From: Bordetella sp. BOR01
GTDB lineage: Bacteria > Pseudomonadota > Gammaproteobacteria > Burkholderiales > Burkholderiaceae_B
Direction of reading: 5' to 3'
Length of the DNA stretch: 64,000 nucleotides
NCBI RefSeq assembly: GCF_019218885.1
Contig: NZ_JAHUWT010000005.1
Coordinates: 124,001-188,000 of the forward strand
This document shows, piece by piece, positions 17,039 to 25,587 of this stretch; the stretch's first letter is position 1, and every line of letters begins with the position of its first letter. The position numbers were made by a program, and so were the translations under genes. Under the pieces are notes generated by a model that worked only from the letters and a program-made list of their open reading frames with translations, was not told the DNA's origin and did not search any database.

Positions 17039-17158
17039 ACGGGTTTGCCTTGCTCATGGTGAAGTTGACGGATGCAAGCATAACTTGACCGATGCGGCGT
17101 TCGAAAGGCGAGCCCTTTTCGACGCCAGAAATTGGGGCTTGCAGGGCAAGGAATTTAT

Positions 17159-17174
17159 GTTAAATTGATATAAC
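17159..17174. promoter_or_regulatory. Imperfect palindrome in LysR/amidohydrolase divergent promoter
   Basis: GTTAAATTGATATAAC matches its own reverse complement at 12 of 16 positions and includes a T-N11-A arrangement typical of LysR sites. It is centred about 60 nt upstream of the amidohydrolase ATG and about 128 nt upstream of the LysR ATG. Confidence 0.5.
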
Positions 17175-17226
17175 AGTTATGCAATTAAAGAATTCCAGCC
17201 AATCTGACCATATAGCGAGGAGACTT

Positions 17227-18444
17227 ATGACATCGCCTGCATCGAGCGCACGACCGGGTGCCAAGGAAACGCTCAAGGAATACTTCGTGGTGTCGGCCGA
17301 TAGCCACGTCAACGAGCCGCCGGACCTCTGGGTGAAGCGTGTTGACGAAAAATTCAAAGACCGCATGCCTCAGATCAAGGTGGACGAGCAAGGCCGAAAG
17401 TGGTTCTCGGTAGAAGGCCTGCGCCCATCGCGGATTCGAGAGGCGCCACGCAATGAGCAGGTGTCCGTGGCAGACTTCAAGCAGCGCAGTGAGTCAGAAG
17501 GGCAAAGACCCCAGCTCGATCGCACCAAGGGCGCGATGTTCCAGCAGCAAGGCGGTATCGGGCCGGAGCGCATTGCCGACATGGACTATGACGGCATAGA
17601 CGCAGAGATCGTGTTTCCCAATAAAGGCCTGGTTTGCTGGGCATCACCGGATCCGGAGCACAACGATGCGATGTGCACGGTTTATAACGACTGGGTGCAC
17701 GAGGCGTTCAGCGGCAGCACGCGCAGCTTTCCTGTCGCCGCCATCCCGTCCGCGGATGTCAATGCTGCAGTCAAGGAGATTGAGCGGGCAGCCAGGATGG
17801 GCTTTCACGCGATCATGATTCCCCCGCTGCTGCGAGACGGGCGCGGCTACAACAACCCGGATTTCGACCCGATGTGGGCCGCGCTGAATGAAATCGGCAT
17901 GCCGGTCTGTTTTCATGCCGGAACCGGCAAAGACCCGCGTACCTCCAGCGGCTACGGCGGTGCCATCATCAATTATGTCGTGCATGCGGTCAACACCGTG
18001 TTGCAGCCCGCCGTTGAATTATGCGCATCGGGAGTACTCGAGAGATTCTCCAGGCTCCAGTTCGCCACGGTCGAGGCAGGCGCGGGCTGGGTGCCTTTCG
18101 CGATGAACGCGATGGATGAAGCATTCGAGAAGCACGCCTTCTGGGTTTCTCCCAAGTTGCAGCAAAAGCCCAGCGACTACTTTCGGCAACACGGTCACGC
18201 CAGCTTCCAGGATGACCCGGTCGGCATCGAGTTGCGCAGCCTGTTAGGTATCGACCGCATCATGTGGGGCAACGATTATCCCCACCTGGAAGGTACCTGG
18301 CCGTATTCCCAGGAAGTCATCAATGGCTATGGCATGCCGCAGGACGATACGGCTCGCATCATCGGCCTGAATGCCGCGCGATTGTTCAATATCGACGTGC
18401 CGCAGCGCTTTCGCGCCACAGAGAAGAGCGCCATGGCCGGGTGA
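17227..18444 (+). CDS. Amidohydrolase_2 family metal-dependent hydrolase/decarboxylase
   Basis: 405-residue TIM-barrel protein of the amidohydrolase-related (PF04909, ACMSD-like) family. The first metal-site strand reads VVSADSHVNEP (D25, H27, a D-x-H variant of the common H-x-H); later strands are VCFHAGTG and the C-terminal MWGNDYPHLEGTWP aspartate. Members hydrolyse, hydrate or decarboxylate ring-cleavage products and other carboxylates in the cytoplasm. ATG 17227 follows GAGGAG. It is the first gene of an operon containing a Bug receptor, a CoA-transferase, an Ltp2-like protein and a DUF35 protein, which suggests a late step of an aromatic or side-chain degradation route. Confidence 0.85.
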   Translation: MTSPASSARPGAKETLKEYFVVSADSHVNEPPDLWVKRVDEKFKDRMPQIKVDEQGRKWFSVEGLRPSRIREAPRNEQVSVADFKQRSESEGQRPQLDRTKGAMFQQQGGIGPERIADMDYDGIDAEIVFPNKGLVCWASPDPEHNDAMCTVYNDWVHEAFSGSTRSFPVAAIPSADVNAAVKEIERAARMGFHAIMIPPLLRDGRGYNNPDFDPMWAALNEIGMPVCFHAGTGKDPRTSSGYGGAIINYVVHAVNTVLQPAVELCASGVLERFSRLQFATVEAGAGWVPFAMNAMDEAFEKHAFWVSPKLQQKPSDYFRQHGHASFQDDPVGIELRSLLGIDRIMWGNDYPHLEGTWPYSQEVINGYGMPQDDTARIIGLNAARLFNIDVPQRFRATEKSAMAG

Positions 18445-18521
18445 AGAGGGCGATGACGCAAGAAGTCGCGGAGCGAGAAACCAATGCCGTGATAGAGCGT
18501 TGGCTTATATGGGAGACAACC

Positions 18522-19490
18522 ATGTGGAAGCACGCAGGTACTGCTGTATTGGCATTTTCGATACCGTTGGGCAGTGCATCAGCCAGCGGATGGCCGACTC
18601 GTCCAATCAACATTATTGTGCCATTCGAAGCGGGTGGTCCCACCGACCAGCTAGCCAGGACCATTGCCGAGAAGCTCGGCGGCGAACTTGGCCAGCCCGT
18701 AGTGGTTGTCAACGCTACCGGGGCTAGCGGCGCGATCGGCATGTCCAAGCTGGCCCATGCACCGGCAGACGGATATACGGTCGGCTTGAGCGCTTACAGC
18801 ATGATGGCAATCGCCCCGTACTTGTCGAAACTGCCGTACGACACTGTCAAGGATTTCACGCCGATTGCACCGATAGGGTCTTTTCCCTATGTGCTTGTCG
18901 TGAACGGGAAATCGCCCGTCAATTCTCTCGAAGCGCTGATCAGCAAGGCCAAGTCGAGCCCCGGGGGTGTCGCGGCGGCATCCGCTGGCGTGGGAACCGG
19001 AACGCATCTGGCGATTTCCCTGCTGGCGCAAGACACGCACGTTACGTTCAACGACATCCAGTACAAAGGTTCGGGCCCGATCACGCCCGCGCTGATGGGT
19101 GGGCACGTGGATTTCACATTCATGGTGCTGGGCGGTTCGGTGCCCCTTATCGAGGCGGGCAATCTCAAAGGCCTGGCGACTACCGGCGTGAAGCGCCATG
19201 CCTTGCTCGAGAACCTGCCGACAGTGGGTGAGACCCACAAGAATTTCGATGTCACCGGCTGGTATGCACTGTTTGGTCCCGCTGGAATGCCGAAAGAAAT
19301 TGTAGGCAAGCTGAATGCCTCCGTCGCGAAAGCGGTCAGTTCGGAGGCGATCAAAAGGTACCTGGTGAACCATGGCTACGACACGATGGTGATGTCTTCT
19401 GCAGAGCTGGAAGACCAGATCCAGTTCGACCTGGAAAAGTGGGGAAAGGTGATCCAGGCTATGCCGGCGCAGGCCCGCAAGGACATGTAG
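18522..19490 (+). CDS. Bug/TctC-family periplasmic substrate-binding protein (3)
   Basis: 322-residue Bug receptor with a signal peptide (MWKHAGTAVLAFSIPLGSAS) and family signatures NIIVPFEAGGPTDQLAR, VNATGASGAIGM, APADGYTVGLS and FNDIQYKGSGPITPALMGG. ATG 18522 has GGGAG at the proper distance; the longer frame upstream overlaps the amidohydrolase gene. It resembles Bug protein 2 in several blocks (such as FNDI.YKG), so the two receptors of this block may be relatives with overlapping ligands. It lies within the operon between the amidohydrolase and CoA-transferase genes. Confidence 0.9.
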   Translation: MWKHAGTAVLAFSIPLGSASASGWPTRPINIIVPFEAGGPTDQLARTIAEKLGGELGQPVVVVNATGASGAIGMSKLAHAPADGYTVGLSAYSMMAIAPYLSKLPYDTVKDFTPIAPIGSFPYVLVVNGKSPVNSLEALISKAKSSPGGVAAASAGVGTGTHLAISLLAQDTHVTFNDIQYKGSGPITPALMGGHVDFTFMVLGGSVPLIEAGNLKGLATTGVKRHALLENLPTVGETHKNFDVTGWYALFGPAGMPKEIVGKLNASVAKAVSSEAIKRYLVNHGYDTMVMSSAELEDQIQFDLEKWGKVIQAMPAQARKDM

Positions 19491-19519
19491 CAGAGGGATA
19501 TTCAAGGGAAGGAGAGGAA

Positions 19520-20761
19520 ATGGGTAATGGCAATCAAGGTGGGCCGCTGGCAGGCGTACGCGTGCTCGATCTGGGCACCATGCTGGCCGGGCCGTTCACC
19601 GGTACTTTGCTGGGTGACTTCGGTGCCGATGTAATCAAGATAGAGCAGCCAGGCTCGGGCGATCCCATGCGCACTATTGGTCCCTACGTCAATGGCGAAA
19701 GCCTGTGGTGGAATGTCGAATCCCGCAACAAACGGTCGGTTTGCCTGGATCTACGCAGGGATGAAGGCAAGGCACTGATTCATGAGCTTGTCGTTCATGC
19801 CGATGTGTTGATCGAAAATTTCAGGCCTGGCACGATGGACCGCTGGGGCCTCTCTTACGAGGCATTGAGCAAGATAAATCCGCGCTTGGTCGTGGCGAGT
19901 GTGTCCGGCTTTGGGCAGACGGGTCCGTACGCTGCCCGTCCCGCTTACGACCGGATGGCCCAGGCGTTCTCGGGGATACTCAACATTACCGGATACGCCG
20001 ACCGGCCGCCCGTGCGCCCCGGTGTTGCGCTGGCAGATTACGGCACTGCTGTATTCGCCGCATTTTCGATCATGATGGCGTTGTTTCACCGGGATGCGCG
20101 AGGCGGATCGGGCCAGCATCTGGATGTCGCCATGTACGAAGCGATGTTTCGATTGACGGACTCCATGCTCAGTTGCTATGAGCAACTGGGCATCACACGC
20201 GAGCGTCGCGGAAACGAGAACCCGAATGCATCTCCGGGCGATCACTTCGAGACCGCGGACGGCCGATTCATCGCGATCACTGTATCAAGTGACGCGCTGT
20301 TTCAGCGGCTCTGCCGGGCCATGGGACGGGAAGACTTGTGCAACGACGAGCGTTTTGCCCTGCATGACGCTCGCGCGCAACGCCTGACTGAGATCAACGG
20401 CGTTGTCGGCGAATGGGTACGCTCGATGAGTGCCAAGGAAGCATGCGCCAGGCTGGAGGCCGCGCAGCAGCCGCATTGCCTGATCTATGGCGTTCGGGAA
20501 ATCATGGAAGATCCCCATTATCAGGCGCGCGAGTCGTTCGTAACGGTGAACCATCCGCGCATCGGGCCGTTCAAGATGCAAAGCGTCGCCCCCCGAATGC
20601 TTGGTACCCCTGCGCCGCCTATCCGGCCAGCGCCGCAACTGGGCGACGCCACCAGAGATGTCCTGGCCAGCCTGCTTGGCAAGAGCGATGAAGAGATCAG
20701 GTGCCTGGCGGATGCCGGCGTGATTTTCGTCGGCAGGGAAGATGTCTTGCCAGCGAGATAA
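19520..20761 (+). CDS. Family III CoA-transferase (CaiB/BaiF)
   Basis: 413-residue formyl-CoA transferase-type enzyme that moves CoA between carboxylic acids, here probably activating the pathway substrate. Diagnostic segments are GVRVLDLGTMLAGPFTGTLL, FGADVIKIEQP, NKRSVCLDLR and VLIENFRPGTMDRWGL; the catalytic aspartate is the D of RPAYDRMAQAFSG. The start codon at 19520 follows GGAGAGG. It lies 29 nt after the Bug gene and 47 nt before the Ltp2-like gene. Confidence 0.9.
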   Translation: MGNGNQGGPLAGVRVLDLGTMLAGPFTGTLLGDFGADVIKIEQPGSGDPMRTIGPYVNGESLWWNVESRNKRSVCLDLRRDEGKALIHELVVHADVLIENFRPGTMDRWGLSYEALSKINPRLVVASVSGFGQTGPYAARPAYDRMAQAFSGILNITGYADRPPVRPGVALADYGTAVFAAFSIMMALFHRDARGGSGQHLDVAMYEAMFRLTDSMLSCYEQLGITRERRGNENPNASPGDHFETADGRFIAITVSSDALFQRLCRAMGREDLCNDERFALHDARAQRLTEINGVVGEWVRSMSAKEACARLEAAQQPHCLIYGVREIMEDPHYQARESFVTVNHPRIGPFKMQSVAPRMLGTPAPPIRPAPQLGDATRDVLASLLGKSDEEIRCLADAGVIFVGREDVLPAR

Positions 20762-20808
20762 GTCGAGCCGGACAGAATAGCCGGAAGGCCGGCAAAGAGG
20801 AGCTATGA

Positions 20809-21981
20809 ATGGGTAGTCGTGAGAAAGCAGCCACCATCGTGGGCTGCGGGCAAAGTGAGTTTACGCGCTGGGGCGGCATCATGGACAGAAGCCAGTTCCA
20901 GATTACCGCGCAGGCGATATCCGCGGCGTTGAACGACGCGGGCCTGACGGCCCAAGACGTGGATGGGTTCGCGTCGTTTTCGAACGATGCCAACGAAGGA
21001 CCACTGATGCAAGTGGCACTTGGCGTGCCAGAAATGCGCTGGTCGTCCATGGTCTGGGGCGGCGGCGGCGGAGGCTCGATTGCGGCACTCTCGCAGGCTT
21101 GCGCAGCGGTCGAGTCGGGGCAGGCGCAGGTCGTTGTCGTCTACCGAGGGCTGTGCCAAGGGCAGTCGCGCCGCTTCGGCCGGTTCGGGCAAGGGCGCAC
21201 GCATGGAAATTTCGTACACCCCTTCGGGTTGTTCGCACCACCGCAGATGCTTGCCATGGTCGTGCGGCGTTTCATGCACCTGTATCCCATTACGGAAGAT
21301 CACTTGGCAGAGATCGCGCTGAATGCCCGAACCAATGCCAATAGGAATTCGAACGCCGTCATGCATGGGCGCACGATGACCAAGGAAGACTATCTGGCCT
21401 CACGCTGGATCGCCGAGCCTTTGCGCTTGTTCGATTGCTGCCTGGAGACAGACGGTGCGTGCGCCGTTATCGTGACGACGCGAGAGCGCGCGCGCGATCT
21501 GCCTTCGAAGCCGGTTAATGTCGTGGCTGTGGCCCATGGCAGCGGGCCTGGATGGGGGTCTGGCCCCTTGGGCAGCAACAATATGCCCGACGAGGATTAT
21601 GCGTCGACCAATAATCGTCGTATCGCCAAGACGCTCTTTGCGAAGTCGGGCCTGAAACCATCGGATATCGATGTGGCCCAGATCTACGACCACTTCAGCG
21701 GCATGGTGCTGATGGCGCTGGAAGATTATGGTTTCTGCGGTCCCGGCGAGAGCGGCGCATTCGTGGCCGAAGGCCATATACGCCCGGATGGCATTCTTCC
21801 GCTCAATACTTCGGGCGGCCAACTATCGGAGGCGTACGTGCATGGGATGAACCTGCTGATCGAAGGGGTCAGGCAGGTACGCGGCGAATCCACCACACAG
21901 ATCGACGATGCCGAGCTTTGCCTGGTGACGGGCGGCTTGGGTGTATCGCCCACCAGTGGCGTCATTTTGGGGAGAAATTGA
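20809..21981 (+). CDS. Thiolase-fold protein of SCP2/Ltp2 type lacking the thiolase nucleophile
   Basis: 390-residue thiolase-superfamily protein. N-terminal blocks ATIVGCGQSEFTRWGG and AISAALNDAGLTAQDVDG are typical of SCP2-thiolase/lipid-transfer proteins. Where thiolases carry the acylated cysteine (C-S/A-S-G), this protein reads MVWGGGGGGSIAAL. Where thiolases have GHPxGASG, it reads TSGGQLSEAYVHG, with a tyrosine as in Ltp2-type retro-aldolases. The gene overlaps the start of a DUF35 gene (TGATG), and Ltp2 enzymes act as complexes with DUF35 partners. The role is inferred to be cleavage of a beta-hydroxyacyl-CoA or a related non-thiolytic reaction. The substrate is unknown. Confidence 0.82.
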   Translation: MGSREKAATIVGCGQSEFTRWGGIMDRSQFQITAQAISAALNDAGLTAQDVDGFASFSNDANEGPLMQVALGVPEMRWSSMVWGGGGGGSIAALSQACAAVESGQAQVVVVYRGLCQGQSRRFGRFGQGRTHGNFVHPFGLFAPPQMLAMVVRRFMHLYPITEDHLAEIALNARTNANRNSNAVMHGRTMTKEDYLASRWIAEPLRLFDCCLETDGACAVIVTTRERARDLPSKPVNVVAVAHGSGPGWGSGPLGSNNMPDEDYASTNNRRIAKTLFAKSGLKPSDIDVAQIYDHFSGMVLMALEDYGFCGPGESGAFVAEGHIRPDGILPLNTSGGQLSEAYVHGMNLLIEGVRQVRGESTTQIDDAELCLVTGGLGVSPTSGVILGRN

Positions 21982-22415
21982 TGGCTTATTTTCCAGCCGA
22001 TATGCCGGGCGTCGAGCCCAACATGGACGATACGGGGTTCTGGGACAACTGCCGCAAGCACCGGCTTGTTTTCCAGGCCTGCAGTGAATGCAGCGTGTTG
22101 CGGCACCCGCCTACACCCATATGCCCGCACTGCCATTCAGTCCAGGTCAAATGGGTAGAGGCGCCGGACGAAGGCCAAGTCTATACCTATACCATCGTTC
22201 ATCATGCGAGCCATCCTGCGGTGCAGAGCAGGCTGCCGTACGTCGTGGCCCTGCTTGAATTTCCGGGCCTGCCCGGGGTCAGGCTCGTGACGAATGTCAC
22301 GGATGCACCACCGGAGAAAGTGTTTATAGGCATGAGGCTGGGGCTTTGGTGGGACGACCTTGACGACGGATTTTCGATTCCACGATTTCGTCCGAAAGAG
22401 CCCGTTGCCTCATGA
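21981..22415 (+). CDS. DUF35 (zinc-ribbon/OB-fold) partner protein
   Basis: 144-residue protein with an N-terminal rubredoxin-like zinc ribbon (CSEC, then CPHC at residues about 34-55) and a C-terminal OB-fold (DEGQVYTYTIVHHASHPA, then LPYVVALLEF, then GVRLVTNV), the DUF35 architecture. The start overlaps the upstream stop in TGATG and GGAG lies upstream, so translation is coupled to the Ltp2-like gene. Known DUF35 proteins bind acyl-CoA beside thiolase-fold partners and are needed for their activity. It is the last gene of the operon and converges on Bug gene 4. Confidence 0.87.
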   Translation: MAYFPADMPGVEPNMDDTGFWDNCRKHRLVFQACSECSVLRHPPTPICPHCHSVQVKWVEAPDEGQVYTYTIVHHASHPAVQSRLPYVVALLEFPGLPGVRLVTNVTDAPPEKVFIGMRLGLWWDDLDDGFSIPRFRPKEPVAS

Positions 22416-22448
22416 CTATTGCCGTTCAAAAAGTTCTCAAACAGGTCG

Positions 22449-23420
22449 CTACTGCGCCTGCAGCCTATCCGACAGCTTGTCCACTGTCTTCTGGTCCCGC
22501 GCGACAATGCCGGTGAACTCTTCCGGGGTATTGCCCACCGGCGTGATCAACAGCGGCTGCAGCACCTTCAGCACGCCGGGATCCTGGGCCGCAAGCTTCA
22601 TCGCATCGGCAATGCGCTTGACCACCGCATCCGGCGTGGCGGCCGGCGCGAAGATCCCATACCAGTTGTTGGTGAACTCGACCTCGCCCAGCCCTTCTTC
22701 GGCATAGGTGGGCACGTCGGGAATCTGCGGCAGGCGCTGGGCGCTGCTGACGGCCAGGATCTTCATCGTGCCGGCCTTGTGGTGCGGCAACACCGAAGAC
22801 GTGCCCGTCACCACCATGGTGACGCGCCCGCCGATGATGTCATTGACGGCGGCCGATGTGCCGGCGTAGCGGATATTGGTCATCTTGCCGTTCAGCCCCA
22901 TCGCGTCCACCAGGCCCGACCCCGCCAGCAGCGTGAAGGGTTCGCCGCTGGCCCAGCTGCACTGGGCCTTCGGCTGGCTGCAGGTTTTCTTCAGGTCTGC
23001 GATGGTCTTGATGTCGGTGTTGCCCTTGACCACGATGCCGGTGGGGCCGGTTGCCAGCATGCTGACCGGGCGCAGCTTGACCAGCGGATCGTCCTGCAAT
23101 TCCTTGTTGATGTACTTCAACGCAGCGATAGCCGGGATCGATATCAGCAGCGTATAGCCGTCGGGTTTTTCCCGCATGACCATGCGCGTGGCGATCAGCC
23201 CGTCGGCGCCGGGCTTGTTTTCCACGACCACCGACTGCTTCCAGTGGTTCGACAGGAACTGCGCCGTGGCGCGCGCGATGTTGTCGCTGCCGCCGCCGGG
23301 AGAATAGGGCACGATCAGGGTCACGGGCCGGTCGGGGAAATCGCTGCCCTGCGCATGGGCGCCGGCGGCGCCCAGCGCCAGGGCTGGGGCGAGAATTGCA
23401 ATGGGCAACCACTGTTTCAT
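22449..23420 (-). CDS. Bug/TctC-family periplasmic substrate-binding protein (4)
   Basis: 323-residue Bug receptor with a signal peptide (MKQWLPIAILAPALALGAAG, cleavage after AHA) and signatures LIVPYSPGGGSDNIAR, VENKPGADGLIAT and KPDGYTLLIS. ATG 23420 has AGGAGA eight bases upstream; a 92-residue upstream extension is not supported. A pair of cysteines (TCSQPKAQC) in the middle of the mature protein is not present in the other Bug proteins here and could form a disulfide. It is followed by nothing on its strand and preceded 95 nt upstream by the PEP mutase-family gene, so the two probably form an operon controlled by the LacI-type regulator. Confidence 0.9.
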   Translation of the reverse strand: MKQWLPIAILAPALALGAAGAHAQGSDFPDRPVTLIVPYSPGGGSDNIARATAQFLSNHWKQSVVVENKPGADGLIATRMVMREKPDGYTLLISIPAIAALKYINKELQDDPLVKLRPVSMLATGPTGIVVKGNTDIKTIADLKKTCSQPKAQCSWASGEPFTLLAGSGLVDAMGLNGKMTNIRYAGTSAAVNDIIGGRVTMVVTGTSSVLPHHKAGTMKILAVSSAQRLPQIPDVPTYAEEGLGEVEFTNNWYGIFAPAATPDAVVKRIADAMKLAAQDPGVLKVLQPLLITPVGNTPEEFTGIVARDQKTVDKLSDRLQAQ

Positions 23421-23515
23421 GATTTTGTCTCCTGGTGGGCGCGCTGCGCCGGCGTACCGATGGTCGCCGGGTCGTGCGCCGCGTGTCGTACCGCGGGTGG
23501 AAGAAAAGGTGCTGC

Positions 23516-24391
23516 CTACTTCGTTGCGTACTTCGATTCGCGGGCGATGGCCCGGTCCAGGCCGACGAAACTGTTGAAATCGTCGAAGCTCGTCAGGCGG
23601 TCGGCGACGGCATTGGTTGCGCAGCCTTCGCGCATGAACGTCTCCATCATTTCCTTGACCGCCTTGTGCATGGCAAACATCGGCTCGATGGGGCAAAGCG
23701 CGTAGTCAAAGCCGATGTCGTGCACTTGCGCAAGCGACAGGTAGGGGCTCTTGCCCGAGCGGGCCATGTTGAAGAGAATCGGCTTGCCCAGCGGCTTGAG
23801 ACGGCGCACGATCTCGCGCATCTGGTCGACGCTTTCCGGCGCATCGGCGTACAGTCCGTCCGCGCCGGCGGCGGCATAGGCTTCCAGGCGGTCCAGCGCG
23901 TCGGCCAATCCGGTCACGGCAATGGCATCGGTGCGGGCCACCACGAAGAAATCCGGGTCGGTGCGCGCATCCAGCATGGCGCGCAGCTTCTGTTGCATTT
24001 CTTCCTTGGATACCAGCTGCTTGCCGGCGAAGTGGCCGCATTTCTTGGGCACGGCCTGGTCTTCCAGGTGCAGCACCGAAGCACCGGCTTCTTCCCACAG
24101 CCGGATCGTGCGCTGCACGTCCAGCAGGCCGCCGTAGCCGGTATCGGCGTCGGCGAATACGGGTACCGTGGTCACGCGGCAGATGCGGCGGATGTGCTCG
24201 AACATCTCGGTCTGCGTCAGCACGCCCACGTCGGGCTGGCCGGCCAGGATGGCCGAGGCGGCAAATCCGCTGACATAAATGGCCGGTGCGCCCGCCTGTT
24301 CGGCCAGCATGGCCGTGACGGCGTCATGTGCGCCCATGCAGACAAAGGGCGGCTTCTTCAGCAGGGTGCGGAATCTGGCGGAACGGTTCAA
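23516..24391 (-). CDS. Isocitrate lyase/PEP mutase family enzyme
   Basis: 291-residue member of the phosphoenolpyruvate mutase/isocitrate lyase superfamily, TIM-barrel enzymes that cleave C-C or C-P bonds of 2-hydroxy acids. Metal-binding segments are VFADADTGYGG and LHLEDQ; the lyase loop is PKKCGHFAGK with C118, the residue expected for a C-C lyase (2-methylisocitrate, dimethylmalate or similar) rather than a mutase. It is divergent from the LacI-family gene; a palindromic site lies in the shared promoter at 24426-24441. Together with Bug gene 4 it suggests uptake and cleavage of a branched hydroxy-dicarboxylate. Confidence 0.85.
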   Translation of the reverse strand: MNRSARFRTLLKKPPFVCMGAHDAVTAMLAEQAGAPAIYVSGFAASAILAGQPDVGVLTQTEMFEHIRRICRVTTVPVFADADTGYGGLLDVQRTIRLWEEAGASVLHLEDQAVPKKCGHFAGKQLVSKEEMQQKLRAMLDARTDPDFFVVARTDAIAVTGLADALDRLEAYAAAGADGLYADAPESVDQMREIVRRLKPLGKPILFNMARSGKSPYLSLAQVHDIGFDYALCPIEPMFAMHKAVKEMMETFMREGCATNAVADRLTSFDDFNSFVGLDRAIARESKYATK

Positions 24392-24425
24392 TGCATTCTC
24401 CTACGTGGACAAGGGGCGGGCGCGG

Positions 24426-24441
24426 ATGGTATCGATATCGG
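24426..24441. promoter_or_regulatory. Candidate LacI-family operator in divergent promoter
   Basis: ATGGTATCGATATCGG is an even palindrome-like site with central CG, the usual form of LacI/GntR-family operators. It lies 35 nt upstream of the lyase ATG and upstream of the regulator start. It matches the perfect palindrome at 25699-25714 at 13 of 16 positions. A caveat is that a 14-base part of this sequence also occurs by chance inside a coding region near 1837. Confidence 0.45.
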
Positions 24442-24567
24442 TCCGCCCGGGAAAATCGGGCCGCAAGCCGGCCGTGGGCACGGGAAGTGTCTTGGTTTGT
24501 CGTAGAATCGCTGGCTGGGCCAGGCCCGGCAGGGCATCTCGCCGCGCAATTCGCACTGGGATACGAA

Positions 24568-25587
24568 GTGGGCAGGAAAGCAATCAATCCGGATGTGTCG
24601 ATGAAAGACGTGGCGCGTCTCGCGGGCGTGTCGCCGATGACGGTGTCCCGGGCAATGCGCGCCCCCGGCATGGTGTCGCCCGAAACACAAGAGCGGATCC
24701 GCCTCGTCATCGAGAAAAGCGGATATGTGCCCAACCGGGTGGCGGGCAGCCTGTCCTCGAACCGCACCACGCTGGTTGCGCTGGTCGTTCCCAGCCTGCG
24801 CAACGCCCTGTATGCCGAGATGATCCAGGGGATCTCCGACGTGCTCAGGCGCCAGGATTTCCAGTTGATGATCTCCGATTGCGGCTACTCGCTCGAGCAA
24901 GAAGAAAAACTGATCGCCGCCTACGTGGCGCAGCGCGTCTGCGGCCTTATCTTGCACAATACGCGGCACACCCCCCGTGCCGTGCAGATCTTGAAGAACA
25001 ACCGTTCCATCACGTGCATCGAGACCGGCAACCTGGTGTCCGACCCCATCGACATCGCGGTCAGCTATTCCAACTATGCGGCAGGCGCCGCGATGGCCGA
25101 GCATCTGGCCGGGCTGGGTTATCGCAACATGGGTTTCGCCAGCCTGCCGGTACGCAATAACGACCGGCTGCGCGAAAGGCGGCGGGGCTTCATCACGCGC
25201 CTGCGAAAACTGGGCCTGCCGGTGGCGCCCTCGCTCATCATCGAGGTCGAGCCAGGCCTGGAAAGCGGCGCGCAGGCCCTGGGGAAAATCGTCGATACGG
25301 ATCCATCCGTGGACGCCGTGTTCTTCGCCGGCGACGTACTGGCCGCGGGCGCGGTCTTCGAATGCCAGCGCCGCGGCCTGGCCGTGCCCGGCCGCATCGC
25401 AGTGGCAGCCTCCGACGACAACGACCTGATGCAGCATACGATTCCTCCGCTGACGACGGTGCGTTTTCCGCGCTACGAGATCGGCGTGCGCAGCGCCGAG
25501 GCGATCATCGCGCGCAACATGGACATGTACGCCGGGTCGCGCACAGTCGACCTGGGCTTCGAAGTCATCCAGCGCGGCAGCACCTGA
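24568..25587 (+). CDS. LacI-family transcriptional repressor (GntR-like)
   Basis: About 339 residues. The DNA-binding domain is MKDVARLAGVSPMTVSRAMR with the hinge helix region YVPNRVAGSLSSNRTTLVAL, followed by a sugar-binding-protein-like effector domain ending IPPLTTVRFPRYEIG and EVIQRGS. The start is uncertain: GTG 24568 gives the usual 10-12 residues before the first helix and has a weak GGGA upstream, whereas ATG 24601 would begin directly at MKDVAR. It is divergent from the isocitrate lyase/PEP mutase family gene and probably represses it and Bug gene 4. Confidence 0.87.
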   Translation: MGRKAINPDVSMKDVARLAGVSPMTVSRAMRAPGMVSPETQERIRLVIEKSGYVPNRVAGSLSSNRTTLVALVVPSLRNALYAEMIQGISDVLRRQDFQLMISDCGYSLEQEEKLIAAYVAQRVCGLILHNTRHTPRAVQILKNNRSITCIETGNLVSDPIDIAVSYSNYAAGAAMAEHLAGLGYRNMGFASLPVRNNDRLRERRRGFITRLRKLGLPVAPSLIIEVEPGLESGAQALGKIVDTDPSVDAVFFAGDVLAAGAVFECQRRGLAVPGRIAVAASDDNDLMQHTIPPLTTVRFPRYEIGVRSAEAIIARNMDMYAGSRTVDLGFEVIQRGST

